Part shown: positions 39,073 to 50,814 of the stretch, in pieces
How positions within the stretch are numbered: the first letter of the stretch is position 1
Layout of the letters: every line of letters starts with the position of its first letter
DNA from: Piezodorus guildinii
Taxonomy: Eukaryota; Arthropoda; Insecta; Hemiptera; Pentatomidae
Reading direction: 5' to 3'
DNA length: 64,000 nt
Assembly (NCBI GenBank): GCA_023052935.1
Contig: CM041292.1
Location: 135,298,951 to 135,362,950, forward strand
Program-made: the position numbers and the translations under genes
The notes under the pieces: model-generated
Seen by the model: the letters and a program-made list of their open reading frames with translations, nothing else
Databases searched by the model: none
What the model was told of the DNA's origin: nothing

Positions 39073-39330
39073 AATCTCGATGTCGAACTGGCAAAAAGAA
39101 TCATAGAAGAAGAATGCCTAAGGTGGCTCAAACGTATATCAAGGATAGAAGAAGAATGCCTAAGGCGACTCGAACGTATATCAAGGATGGAAGAAGAATG
39201 CCTAAGGCGGCTCGAACGTATATCAAGTATGGAAAACCATTGTCTGGCCAGGATGGCATATAACGCTGAACGGGACGGACGAAGATATAGAAGAACTGGG
39301 TCTTTGGAACACATTTTAGAGGAGGATTAA
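39073..39330 (+). CDS. Open frame with 14-residue helical repeats, function unknown
   Basis: 85 codons open from just after TAA 39070-39072 to TAA 39328-39330, without an ATG before the repeats. It contains three tandem 14-residue units (ISRMEEECLRRLER type) followed by ENHCLARMAYNAERDGRRYR and a short acidic end. Leu/Ile/Met spacing of 3-4 with Glu and Arg on the other faces suggests an amphipathic helix or coiled coil. I do not recognise the family. It could be the 3' end of a spliced gene, a remnant of an unlisted transposable element, or a chance frame kept open by a repeat length divisible by three. Confidence 0.3.
   Translation, partial: NLDVELAKRIIEEECLRWLKRISRIEEECLRRLERISRMEEECLRRLERISSMENHCLARMAYNAERDGRRYRRTGSLEHILEED
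39105..39230 (+). repeat. 42-bp minisatellite, three copies
   Basis: Copies at 39105-39146, 39147-39188 and 39189-39230 differ at only a few bases. The period is 14 codons, so the frame described above continues through all three. Confidence 0.92.
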
Positions 39331-39499
39331 GACCAGGCTTCGGTAATCGAAGACTGGAATGGACCAGAAGAGAAGAATTAGTTTAGGATCGAAGTGTTGA
39401 ATTGAAGGATCTAGTCTCTATAGAAAGGTACCTCACGTTCCATAAGTGGTTGACGAGGTTAGATTATGATAAATTTCATCAAACATATTTTAATAAAAA

Positions 39500-39841
39500 A
39501 AGAATACCTGTACCACTACAACCCATGAAGGGTCTTGGGCTCAGTACATATAGAGATTCGTACTGTTTCTAGGCCAACGGTAGTGCAATGAGGTATTTAG
39601 GCCTAGATCACGCTCAGCCGCCAGGTTTTTTTTCCCAATTATTTTGGGTACCTCCTTTATAGAGGATGGGTCTGCCACAGGAGGAGCTCCAAACCCTAAG
39701 GTCACCCTCCCTCCTCCTTCCCCTCCCCCCCCCCCCCGACTGCATTAGCAGAATAAATAATATTCTGCCACAGTCGGGATTCGCACCCAGGAACCGGAGA
39801 ACAGTAGACTAGTGCTCTATCCACTAGACCACGCCGATCCT
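39500..39841 (-). repeat. tRNA-derived SINE, family III
   Basis: The minus strand begins with a tRNA-like head: A box TGGTCTAGTGGATAGAGCAC and B box GGGTGCGAATCCC. The body contains a G-run (the C-run at 39727-39737 on plus) and ends with TTCATGGGTTGTAGTGGTAC. Copies lie at 45440 and 52716. The head is tRNA-like, but the long body shows it is not a functional tRNA gene. Confidence 0.82.
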
Positions 39842-40229
39842 GTAATATTTTAATAGCTTTCAAAAAATGTTGGCCATCTTTTTCCTAATTTTACTTCAAA
39901 ACTCCAATTACATATCTCTTATCTCTCTCTTTTTGATCATTTTCTTTAGTATTCTTGGAATCTTCATGGACTTTTAATCTTTCTTACAACATTACTTACC
40001 CACTATCTTTAATAAGTTTTCTTCTTCAGTTATATATTGTACATTACATTACATGCTGTACAATAACGTTCCAATTTTGTATTTATAGAGAGATTCTCTG
40101 TATTATAAATAATTTTATTTTAATGTTTAGTTGTCTCTTTTGGTTTTCTATGAATAAAGTTTTAGATATCTAATAAATTTCAAACATGTTGTATACTATG
40201 GCAGAATTTATATTTCAATGGATTCATGT
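39842..40229. other. AT-rich non-coding DNA
   Basis: Nothing recognisable; the 72-codon frame at 39955 looks like chance. Confidence 0.45.
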
Positions 40230-40560
40230 GATAAGTGATATTATATTTTACACTACAAATGACTTAGGTCCCGGCCTCTGATTTGTTGATTTTATCAGGA
40301 ATTATTTTTTACTCTTGTATGAAGAGAAAAGAGCGGGAATTGTTTTAATTTATTCGACCATTGCCCCTAGGTTTTAGCGGAAAAAGGACTGTCCATTTGT
40401 CACTTGGACCAGGGTAGGACAATTAAAAAGCCTAAAATGGTATTTGGTGACTTTTCTGATTGCATTTCAGCAATCACACGGGATATATGCGGCAAATACA
40501 TTCCTATTATCCTTTTATCTTTTTTTCTGTTTGGCTTTTCCAGCTTAGTTTGACGACAAA
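40230..40560. other. Complex non-coding island
   Basis: Unique, more balanced in composition than its flanks, with motifs such as TTTTATCAGG and GACAATTAAAAAG. No ORF. Possible conserved non-coding element. Confidence 0.22.
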
Positions 40561-41159
40561 AGAATATTATTCACAATAATACTCTACATCTAGTATAATT
40601 TAATATAACTTTAATGTTTTCAAGTATAATGTGTTAAAAAGTAATAGAAAATGTTTAATTTTCTATTTCTAAAATTAAAATTCAGGAATCAATATTTATT
40701 ATAAGTAAAAATAAAATAGTTCATACATGTCTAATTCAGGTTATAAACTGAAATTAAGCTTCTATTATGTCATTCCAGGATCATTAATTATTTAATACAA
40801 ACCGTAATCTAAACCCTTAAAAGAATATCCGACATCTTTCATTACTAACGGAACTACTGGTAAAAAGTGTAAACTTATTTAAACAATATAAATGTGAACT
40901 GGATTAATTATTGCGTAGGTAATTCTTTTTGTTTAAAATTTAAATCAATAAGTATTTGTTAATTTCAATATATTCTCATTTTTGTCTTCTTACTAGTAAG
41001 TAAATAAAAAAAGTGTAATTACAACCAGCGAATAAGCATAATATATAACATTATTTAAATCATAAGAGTTATGAAGTAGCAGTTCTGACTTAAATTATGA
41101 TAATAGTATTATTTATAAATAATCTCGTTAAAATGCTTGCACTTACCTTACCTTACTTA
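40561..41159. other. AT-rich non-coding DNA
   Basis: Nothing recognisable. Confidence 0.5.
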
Positions 41160-41830
41160 CCTACATGAACATTTTCGAATTACAGCTTTCAACGGAAATA
41201 AAAGTTTTATGATCCCCTGATTACAAATGATCAAGTCTAGCAAAATAGTTTGTGTGTGTGGTATGTCAATCTCAATAACTTGAGGTCGTACGAAACCAAA
41301 ATTTTATATTTAAGACAAGCATGTGACCGAGATGTTACAGCAACCTTGCCATCAAAATTAACCTACCAGAAAGGGTGTTTTTTCATTAAACTCACTACAC
41401 CTTGGCAGAATTTAACGTGCGTTATTATTGCAACATGTAGATTTCCTTCTGATTTAAATGGGCTGACTGAGATTAAAATCCGATATTTAAATATTTCATC
41501 CCCTAAACTACCTTTAATTTTGTACTTTTGAGAAAATTAACCATTTTATGTTGTTAAAATTAATAAAAAGGACAACTGTCAGAATTTCAAAACCAACTGA
41601 AGGAAACATTTTTTTTTTTCCGAACTCAAGAATTTTAATATAGACATAATATACCGTTTGAAAGCTAACGATTAAAAAAAAAAAGTTATATTATATACAA
41701 TGTCGTATAAGGCAATGAAAAGTGATGACAAGCTGATAAAATTAAAGGATTGCTGTAGAAAATATCTAAAGCCCATGTTACTATCGAAATTCAATGTAGT
41801 CCTTTAACTATTTTTTTTTACTTTAATTAG
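41160..41830 (-). repeat. Repeat family A, minus copy (long form)
   Basis: Diverged but collinear with 18600-19350: CATTTTCGAATTACAG and CAACGGAAATAAAAGTTTTA at the start, TTTCCTTCTGATT and CCTTTAATTTTGTA in the middle, AATATACCGTTTGAAAGCTA near 41649. Confidence 0.7.
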
Positions 41831-41939
41831 AAGCTCTTAAATTTATTTTAACAACGGAGGAAAAGTAAAAGTTGCGTTTTGCTCGTAACAGATTTTTATA
41901 AATAAAATAAATTATTTTTAACTCCCTTACAAGGCTCTC

Positions 41940-42290
41940 CAGAGACTAGATATTGATCGGCAGTAATTGGTAGATGACATTAGTTGCGACCGAGCTGGGT
42001 CAGTGGAGGGCTAGCCGCAGAAGGAATTGCCTCCGAGGGAAACAATTAAATAGTTAGTCCATCCCGCGGGAGATGGCAGCACTCGGCAAGACTGATTCCA
42101 GCACATAAAATAAGTTTATTTGACTGGAAGCTTCCGGTTATGGCTGAGGGAGGCAGGAGCTAAAATTAGAGGGAATCTCCAATTACTTATCACCTCTCGT
42201 TTTTCTTGCCACCGGTTCAGTGCCGGAGCCCCCTACCGGAATAAGTTAATAACAGGTGGTTTGGAATGGGTCTCGTTAATTTGAAACTGA
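41940..42290. other. Complex non-coding island
   Basis: About 350 bp with G+C well above the flanks, no durable ORF and no repeat match. TTAATAA/CAATTAAATAG-type homeodomain cores are present. A candidate conserved regulatory block. Confidence 0.25.
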
Positions 42291-42919
42291 CAACTGCAAC
42301 CAGAATTAAGTCTATACTTATTCAATATTTTAGATTAACTAGCGTACATTACTTAACAAACCATTCGTGAAACGCCAAACACATTCCCTTTCCTTTAATC
42401 AAATCAGTTACCACTATTCTTCTCTTTTTGAGGGAGAGAGAAGGTAGAATCACACTAAACGACTTAAAGACGACCTCATACAATAGTTTTAAAAAATAGC
42501 AATACCAAACCTAAATGCAAAATTAATTAAGTATATGTTTTTAGTTTGAAATATTCTATTATTTTCTGACTAAAACTCGTTTTTAATATTGTTGCTTTGT
42601 TAAAACATATTTATATCATTCTTCATTACTTGTCCTCTAATTAATTATTCATATAATTTCATAATTATTAATAATACCAAAAATTTGCCTTTAATTTTTT
42701 TTTTTTTTAATATATATTCGATATCTTCATTGTATTGCACACTTAGGATTTGATGAAATATATCAATCATCAAATTCTTGAACAATTAAAAAAATTGCAA
42801 ATTTGCTAATAACAAAACATACTTCGAAAATTGCTAACAATGTATGGAGTCTATAAATATATTAAAATTTTATTTTCTTCGTCACAGAGAGAATATAAAG
42901 TCTATTTCTAAAAATAAGA
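42291..42919. other. AT-rich non-coding DNA
   Basis: Nothing recognisable. Confidence 0.5.
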
Positions 42920-43192
42920 GGGGTCACCTGTAGTTTAGTGGCTAGCTTAATATCCATCTATGCCCAAGGTCGCTGACTTTAACCCGGTAGATGGCGTAGG
43001 ATTTTTAAAGCAGTATGCCGTACTTTGGAGGGGACGTAAAATGGTAGTCCTGAGTCTGTTCGATGTCGAGTGCTCGTTAAAGTTCCTTGTCCTAATTAAA
43101 CCGGATAGAAATAAATAAAGTTTACCATTGTAACATCGTTCGATTAGCCCCATAAGTAGCATAAACTTACGTTAAATGAATAAACAAAAAAA
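42920..43192 (+). repeat. tRNA-derived SINE, family I (plus)
   Basis: Diverged tRNA-like head (GGGTCACCTGTAGTTTAGTG) and the same 3' end as the other copies (ATCGTTCGATTAGCC, GTAGCATAAACTTACGTTAA), with an A-rich tail. Confidence 0.75.
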
Positions 43193-44330
43193 AAATATGT
43201 GTAAGATATTCTAAGGTTCAGTAGAACTGGCATTGACAATGGATTTCCGCTAAGTAACCTCATCTTCATTATACACTGTAATAGTCAGCATTTCAACATT
43301 TTTTTAGCTAATGCCTTTGGTTTGAAGTGCAAAATAATTTTTATTTTGAGGAACAACAATCTCTTAACAATCACGAAATGTTAATAAATATATTTTGTGT
43401 TTATAATTAGAATATAATTAAGTGAAAGTTTAGGAAAGGGGATCCGTGTTTTTGGAATCTCCTTCAGTCTTCATAAAACTACGCTACGCCACTGCCCTAC
43501 GGACGCCAAGAGTAAGCTACAAATCTTTAAGCTCCCCATCTGTATACTTCTAACCTACTATGGAGGAGGTTGTCATAAATGTTATACTTGCCAAGGTTTG
43601 GAGGATTGCACCCCCTCTTGGCTAACATCCGACCCTGGAAAGATGTTTTGTGCCCTCTGTATTCTAAGGAGGTGGTGGTGAAAGACACTATTATTTAATT
43701 GGAAAAGATAGAATACAAAAATACTTATATGCACTATCAGACAGATAAAATGATCTAATTTGTTCAATTTTTAAACTGTCAACAAAATAGAAAGGGGACG
43801 GTCCAAGTAGGGGTTAAGAATGACATAAATTAGTTATGACAGCTAAGTTAATGCATGTATTAATGCAAACTTCTTGAAAGTCAGTTGATAAGATCAAATT
43901 AACGTCAAACTATTATATTAAAAAGCTATATCATGATGAAAATTTAGAGGTTTAAATTTTTATTATGACGTGTATATTTAACGTAACATCTATCACCGTT
44001 TTTACTTTATTTTGAAAAAGTTAATTTATAAAACCGATATATATATATACATATAATAAAGAATTAGAAAAACTTGTTGATAATTTTAATTATTATTACT
44101 TTTAATCAAATTTACTTTTAAAACAATAGAAACAAACGAAAAAAAAAATCAAAATGGATATTATATAGCATAGCACAAAAACTAAATTTTTCGATAATCG
44201 GTAGAATTCGGAAGCGGTCCATGGTAACTTTTTATTCAATATTATCCTACAATCCTCGGAATCGATTATTTATAAATAACATTAATGGTATATTGTGCAA
44301 ATATGATATTGAATTTTTTTGAAGTATTTA
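43193..44330. other. AT-rich non-coding DNA
   Basis: A somewhat G+C-richer patch at 43440-43680 has no match; otherwise nothing. Confidence 0.4.
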
Positions 44331-44334
44331 TTAA

Positions 44335-44760
44335 GAGAAAAATATTTATTTCGGGTTAAATCAGTTAAATGTAATCCGGCCTTTGAAATAACTTTTTCCC
44401 GAATGAAGTCCTTGACTTCAGCCGGTCGAGTGAATATATCAAGTAGAAACATTTTAATTGAAAGGAATACCCATGTAGGAAATAAAATTTACAGTGGGAC
44501 CGCAATCAAAGATAACTGCTGCCATAAAGGCCCTCAACCAATTTGGGTAATAAAAGTGAATTGCTACACTTGGAAAAGAAAAAAAGAGTTACCAAATGCA
44601 AACAGATTGGCCCCTTGAAACTCAAGTGCGCCGGATGCTGTTTCAGCTGTTGCTCACAAATTAACGCGCGACCCAAAACACTGCCACTGATCACAGGTAT
44701 TAATTTTTATGTTTTCTTTGAAGAGATTAGTTCTTTATGCTTCCTGTGATGGGATGAGAG
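44335..44760. other. Complex non-coding island
   Basis: Overlapping short frames on both strands (such as 44319-44618) but no domain. Unique sequence with AATTAACGCGCGACCC-like blocks. Possible conserved element. Confidence 0.22.
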
Positions 44761-45439
44761 GAGTTTTAAAAATACATAAGCCTAAAAAAGCGTGTATACA
44801 TTACTTTTTATTTATTATTGAATCTACCCTTAAAGGTTCATTTTCATACTATAGGAATGAATGTTTTTAAGATACTTTACAAATCTGTTATTTTCCCATA
44901 ATATATATTCAACTTAAATGAAAAATAAAAAACGCATAGAGGCGTACATATACACATTTTAAAACAACATGGTTACTGTAACTAATTGTAAGAACGATTT
45001 GCTGCTTGTTGTTAGGTTAGAATTCTTCTTTTGCATCAGTAACAGTACTAAAAGTTTAGGGTGGCTGTATCAGACGGAGTATAATTACTTCAAAAAATTA
45101 AGACAAATTAATTTGAACACACTTTATGACAGTATGTTTGAGGGAAGTATGATGGGTTTTCGTTTTGGAGCTTTTTCCGAAATCGGGTATATATTAGTAT
45201 ATCTTTATTATATAATAATTATTATTATTTTAAATTTTATGCTGGGGTCAATTTTAATGGTTAAATGATTAAGGTTACATTAAAATAATAATACTTATAT
45301 CAGTAAAGATTTGAAATAAATTATTCTAAATAAAATGTTAAGAATGTATGTTTTCATTAAATGTTTTTATATTTAATATTTTATTACTTTACTTTCTGTA
45401 ATAGAATCATTAAAAATAAGAACAAAATGTATTTTTATA
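44761..45439. other. AT-rich non-coding DNA
   Basis: A 99-codon frame at 44969-45268 is rich in Tyr/Ile/Leu and most likely chance in AT-rich DNA. Confidence 0.4.
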
Positions 45440-45691
45440 ACCATGAAGGTTTTAGTACATATTGAGATCCATCCTATTCCACACCAGCGACAATGCAATT
45501 GTGTGAATAGCTCAACATCACGCTCAACCGCCAGGTTTTTGCCCAATTTGAGCTACCCACTTTATAAAGGTTGAGTATCCATACCTGAAGGTCACTTCAT
45601 TAAAATAACAGAATAAATAATTACTCATTTATAGCCAGGATACGTATCTGGAGCTAGGACTAGTGTTTAATTCTTAGACTACACCGCTCCG
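45440..45691 (-). repeat. tRNA-derived SINE, family III (diverged)
   Basis: Carries CACGCTCAACCGCCAGGTTT and an inverted tRNA-like head near 45640-45690, in the same order as 39500-39841. Confidence 0.72.
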
Positions 45692-46166
45692 TTTAATTTG
45701 TTGAGGTGATAAAAATAAATTAAGACTTAAAACTTTTTATTTAAGTCAAAAGTTTGTTTATTTTTTTATTGAATAGATGGATAAATACTGCATATGTTAT
45801 GGTTTAATTATTAACATAAATATATGTTTGTATTAATATGGGTCATGGTAACAGTTACAGAATTCAATATTTTCCTCTCCATTTATTGCATCCCAATAAG
45901 GGTTTATTGACTTATGATTTTATTTTTAAATTTAATTATTAGAATTTCTCGAACATAATTACCTTATACATTCAATGGATATTTTTTAAAATAATTCATT
46001 TTGATAGTAAATGTTGAAATTATTTAGACAGTTACCAGAATTCACCTTAATCTGATTAGTAATAAATACCATAGATACTAAAATACTTATAACAAATATA
46101 TTTCGTTTCATAGCCATGTTTCGTGTGTAGGTCCATATTTTTCAATTAATAGGCTGAAAAAGTGAA
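45692..46166. other. AT-rich non-coding DNA
   Basis: Nothing recognisable. Confidence 0.5.
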
Positions 46167-46380
46167 TTTTTTTTTCCTCCACCTCTCTCTCGCCTTTGAA
46201 GGCTATACTGGGGTTTCTCGTACCAGGGGGTGAGGGCGGGGGGATTAATGTCGATATTAAAGTCCCCTCCGGTTCCAAGAGTTGAACTCGTAATTTTTGG
46301 TTTCTAGGTATTGGTCATCTGGTGGCTAGAAAACGCGTGTTTAAGCAACGCGCGCTAACCATCTCGGCCACACCGCCCCG
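46167..46380 (-). repeat. tRNA-derived SINE, family II (complete)
   Basis: Minus strand: head with A box TGGCCGAGATGGTTAGCGC (Ser/Leu-tRNA-like) and B box GAGTTCAACTC, body with a G+C-rich CCCCCCGCCCTC stretch, then TATAGCCTTCAAAGGCGAG and an A-rich tail. Same family as 1-158. Confidence 0.82.
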
Positions 46381-47885
46381 AAAAAAATACGCATTTATGT
46401 TACATAGAAGTTAGAATAGTATAGAACGTATAGAATGATAATGTTGTGAAGCAAAAATGTCAGTATTAGGTAATCACGGGTATGGCTACTTGCTACTGGT
46501 CTGTTATTGTAGATTAAACTGAATAAAATTAAAATCTGACAATCAACAATAATAATTTATTTATCATACCTACACTTAGTTAAAAGTTCAACTCACTGCT
46601 ATCTCAGGTATATTTATATTGCATATCCTCACTCAACACAGTTATTATAAACAAATTTCTTAATTCGCAGCAATTAAAAAAAAAAATGAAATAGTCTCGT
46701 GCAAAGCCGCGAGGTACGCTAGTTAATTTATAACTCAAAAATAGAAATATTAGGAATCTGAACCTTCAATATATTTTCTTAAGAACATAATTATTTTTTT
46801 ATTGTTTGAATAGGTCATAAGCTGTTGTTTTTGTTATGTTAGTTCAGAGTCAATGTCTAGCACGTCTACAGTTAAATTGCATTAGTTTCAAATTAACAAT
46901 TCCTATAACCCCACATTATAGTACGAACAATGAATTCATAAGGAGAGTTGATTATAATTTTAAATAAAGTTGCCACCGGTCGCAGAAGTTTGTATTTTGG
47001 TTAAGAGGGAACTCATGATGCAGATTTCTCATCTTTAGTTTTACAGTGATTTGCATATTTATCATACATTTGAAGACTCTGATATTTCACTAGTCCATTG
47101 GTAAAAGCACTAGTCCCCTTAGCGAATTTCTAATTCTTGCTCATTATACATCAGTATATTCGCACATGTTTTTAATGAATGGTAATTTGTTGCTCCTCCT
47201 TTAGTCTTTAAAAAATAAATAAAAATCGATTTCTATTGTTGTCGCAGAGTTCGTACGTGATGAAAGTACGAATAAGACGAAGTGTCGAAGAAATGATAAT
47301 GTCGGACTACTTCAAATATATGCAACACATTATGATTAATGAGTTCATTGTATAGGAAACTAATCGAACCCCTGCGTGGGAAGGTAAGTAATCTTTGATG
47401 TGAAAAAGATTAAGTTTAATTAAAAAATCTGCATAAAAATCAGGTAATATAATTTCAGATTGAGTTATTTTTCATTTTAATTAGTTTCAGTGCAGCGTGT
47501 AATAATGTCTGATATAATCAAAGCTTCATGGTCTGTTACTCGTAAAAGTATGTTTAGCGTATTACATTTGAATTTAAAAATACATATAATAAAATTATAT
47601 TATTCACAATTTTACAATCAGGTACGAAATCGTTTTCCCCAAATATTTTAATGACTAATAAAGTTAATTATTGTCAGTTTGCCATAATTGTAAGTATTTA
47701 AACAACAAAAAAATCATTTTGTTTCGAAAATTTAAACGAAAAACGACTTTCATTTACCTCTTCCGTTAAAATCAATTAAAGAACTTTAAAATTAAAGTTA
47801 AAGCTGAAAAATGTTTAAAGAATTAAATTAAGTTTCGAAGTAAACTTTTGTTTCAGATTTAATAATCTAAGAATAGAATTTATTA
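46381..47885. other. AT-rich non-coding DNA
   Basis: A short complex patch at 47240-47395 (CAG boundary on the left, GGTAAGT on the right) is discussed under rejected items. Nothing else seen. Confidence 0.4.
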
Positions 47886-48182
47886 TCTATAACTTTCACT
47901 TATAATAATAATAATAGGCTTACCGAACCCGAAGGTTCGATGCCGATACCACCAAACTTCGCCTGCACAGACTCATCCAATATTCACCGGTCAAGCCCAA
48001 GCCCCCGAGATCAGCCTTAATGCAATCCTCCCATCGACGCTTCGGCCTACCTTTCGGACGCCTACCAGTCGGTTCAGCGAATACCAACTTTCTCGGAATC
48101 CGTTCCTCACTAAGCCCAACAACTTTACGCGCCCGTTTGAGTCTCCGCGATGCTATCAACTCAATTCTATAACTTTCACTTA
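47886..48182 (-). mobile_element. 5'-truncated LINE with 17-bp target-site duplication
   Basis: TCTATAACTTTCACTTA occurs at 47886-47902 and 48166-48182. Between them, on the minus strand, lies the C-terminal end of a LINE polymerase (GRRPKGRPKRRWEDCIKADL then WMSLCRRSL) terminating in a short ATT-repeat tail. The GRPxxRW motif is common at the end of several LINE clades. The insert is 263 bp, of which about 80 codons are open. Confidence 0.88.
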
Positions 48183-48670
48183 GTTTGATAAAATTTTATC
48201 ATTCTCCATATCACTGTACAACTGTTTACATAATATATTATTGTTTATAACATATTTAGCTTTCAGACGGGATATTAAACATCAATATTAATATTCTCGA
48301 GTTAAAAACAATAAAATAAAATATATGTTTGCTCTTCTCTCCTTTAATTGCTTATTAAATTCATTCAAATTATATATTTACCTGTTTTTTATCAATGCTA
48401 AAAAATAAGGCATGTTGTAGTAACAATATATAAAATATATGTAAAATGCGTTAGGTATGTTTTTAAGACAAGACTCACTCAATAGGAGGAACATTAAAAC
48501 TAGTGCCACTCTAATATGTTTTTTTAATTTTTATTTCCCCCTAGTGGTGCGAAATGTCGTGTAGCCCGCAGGTGTATTTATAGGAACGGTATGTACTCGC
48601 GATTCGCGATGACGTGTAATGAGCAGAGCATTCACTATCCGAGCATATCTTTGTAATTATTCAATAGTTG
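48183..48670. other. AT-rich non-coding DNA
   Basis: Nothing recognisable; 48540-48640 is slightly G+C-richer. Confidence 0.4.
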
Positions 48671-48816
48671 TCAGACGGGCCTAAAACACACGTGGGAGGG
48701 CTGTGAGTGTATTACCATTTTATTATAAGCCTAAAAAGTTCCTGTAGGGGTATGGATTCAAACTCACAGAATTTGGCGTAGTAATGATAGCCACACAGTC
48801 ACGGCCTCTCCCATCG
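48671..48816 (-). repeat. tRNA-like element (SINE family IV, single copy)
   Basis: Minus strand: A-box-like GTGACTGTGTGGCTATCA and B-box-like GAGTTTGAATCC with an A-box to B-box spacing near that of a tRNA, then about 70 bp of body. No second copy in the window, so classification is tentative. Confidence 0.45.
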
Positions 48817-49154
48817 TTTAAATTTTTTAAAACACTCAAAAAAAGGAGTTTAATAAATTCTATGGACGAAATTCTCCTAAGATGTGCAATAAATGATTAG
48901 TCATTTAATCAATCGGCTGTTGCATCCTTGCAATAAGGTAACATCCATTAAGGCACTTAGTATATCATTAATACGCTAGATTAACAGATTATAGTAGGTA
49001 AATAGATACTGAATGAGTATTCATTGTTCAATGTATTCTTTTCTATATCTCTAACAATAACTGATATATTAATTATTGTATAATAATATTAATATTCTGT
49101 TTTTTATTTTTATACTGTTAAGGCATGATTATGAGAACAATAAATTCTCGAAAC

Positions 49155-49199
<45 letters not shown>

Positions 49200-49359
49200 T
49201 TCATAATAATCTTCATCATATAAATGTTGCCTTAAAAGAACACGAAATTATTATATATTTTCAACAAAATATTATTACAGAAGACCATCGTTCGTATATC
49301 AAGAAAGACGTCATCATAAGGACTTAAGACCTTATTGGATAACTTATATAATACTTTCT
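48817..49359. other. AT-rich non-coding DNA with a (TA)n array
   Basis: The microsatellite at 49157-49195 is the only feature. Confidence 0.5.
49157..49195. repeat. (TA)n microsatellite
   Basis: Pure TA dinucleotides. Confidence 0.9.
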
Positions 49360-49760
49360 CTTGGCTAACTAACTCCGTGGAAGCGTACACCCCATTTTAT
49401 TAGCGACGTTGAATCCAATTTACAGTCTCCGCGATCATGAAGAGCTCTGTCTTCCGGGTTATGGAAGTTTTTCCTTTGTGATGAAACCGAACCCACCATG
49501 TAAGTAAATACACCTTTAGAAGGTGTTTCATAACCTGACTTCAGGATCGATCATATTAATAAAGAGACGGGATAGTAATGACAGCTATCTCGGAAGAATA
49601 TCAATGTCCCTCGGTTATGCCCTGATGCTCCGGGCCACATTGCAGATATACGCAACCTATTTGCCTAACACTAATTGCTATCGCAAATTTCCTGTACGTG
49701 ATCGAAAGGCTCAGCATAAAGGGGAGACCTTCAATACTTAGCTCAAGTCCTCAAGCGGTT
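49360..49760. other. Complex non-coding island
   Basis: Higher complexity than the flanks, unique, with a 72-codon frame (49523-49741) lacking family features. Confidence 0.2.
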
Positions 49761-50314
49761 TATAATAATGGGTTGGATCAGATGAGAATCAATTTCAGAA
49801 ACTTTACTTTCACTAAAGATTACGTAGAGTTTGGCCAAATACCGTAATATTTGTTTGAAGAAACTACATATTACCCTCTCGATCCTTAACTCAACTCTAA
49901 AATTATTTTACAAAATAATTCGGAATTAATATACTCAATTTAAAAAGAACGAATTAGGACATAAGCTAGTCAACCAAGGTTGAAATTCTCAATATTTTCT
50001 ATGGTTTTTATAGCTTGATTTTTAAATTTCTTATTTATTTTAAATGCAATTGCTTTGTTTTTATCGATTTTATATTAAAAAATATGTTTATTTGTATATG
50101 TATAATTACATACCGTTGATATTTTTTTATAGTTTATTTGACCCTCTTAAAGTTCCCTTTAAATTTCATTATTGATTTGAATTACTTTTAACATCTACTG
50201 TAGCCTCAGCGACGAATAAAAACATTTAAGCAAAGATGTATTTTTGAAGTAAAAACATTATTCATTCGGTACCTTTTAAGTCCAACAGTTTTTTTTTTAA
50301 TATCATTAATTGAA
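49761..50314. other. AT-rich non-coding DNA
   Basis: Nothing recognisable. Confidence 0.5.
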
Positions 50315-50745
50315 ATTTACAACTGTACTTCAAAATACAACAAGTAAGTGTGACAAAAGATAAATGGCGTGAAACCGACTTGAAGAAGAACTACCCAATG
50401 GCAGCACTCCTGTAACATTTCTAAACTAGAAGGTCTCGAGGCCATTCTTCTTTTCAGACGCCTCGGAGGATTGTCAGGAATGAAAAAGGAAGCAAGGATT
50501 GAAAGTAGTGGGTTAGAGCGGGAGAGGAGTTTGTTATGGAAGGAGTGATATTTGGTTTGGGCTAGATCAGCAACAAATGGACCTATATCTTTATGGATGA
50601 GTTTATTTGTGACAAAGTAAGAAGCCTTGAGGATTTTACGAAGGATTTTGGATTGTAAGGTTTAGTAGAGCCCCAAAGCTCAACTCCGTCAGTCCATGTA
50701 GGCCTAATGATAGTCATGTAGAGGAGTCTTTGGTAGTTTTGATAT
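50315..50745 (-). mobile_element. 5'-truncated Jockey-like LINE
   Basis: Inverse of the 15735-16165 type: TTTACAACTGTACTTC, GGTCTCGAGGCCATTC, CAGACGCCTCGGAGGATTGT, TTGAGGATTTTACGAAGGAT and GAGCCCCAAAGCTCAACTCC, that is the 3' UTR and the last part of ORF2. Non-functional. Confidence 0.8.
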
Positions 50746-50814
50746 TATAACGAAAGAGTGTGGAATACTTGAATATCAGTTGCTTATTTTTTATTTATTT
50801 ATTTTTTTTTTTTT

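Noticed and set aside
39727..39841. tRNA-like cloverleaf sequence with A and B boxes on the minus strand.
   Set aside because: It is the head of a SINE with a long body and sister copies, so not called as a functional tRNA gene. The same applies to 46300-46380 and 21085-21153.
47228..47397. Possible exon: pyrimidine-CAG boundary near 47247, about 145 bases of complex sequence, then GGTAAGTAA near 47393.
   Set aside because: Two different frames stay open for about 30 codons and both hit stops before the donor; neither resembles a known protein, so a coding exon cannot be supported.
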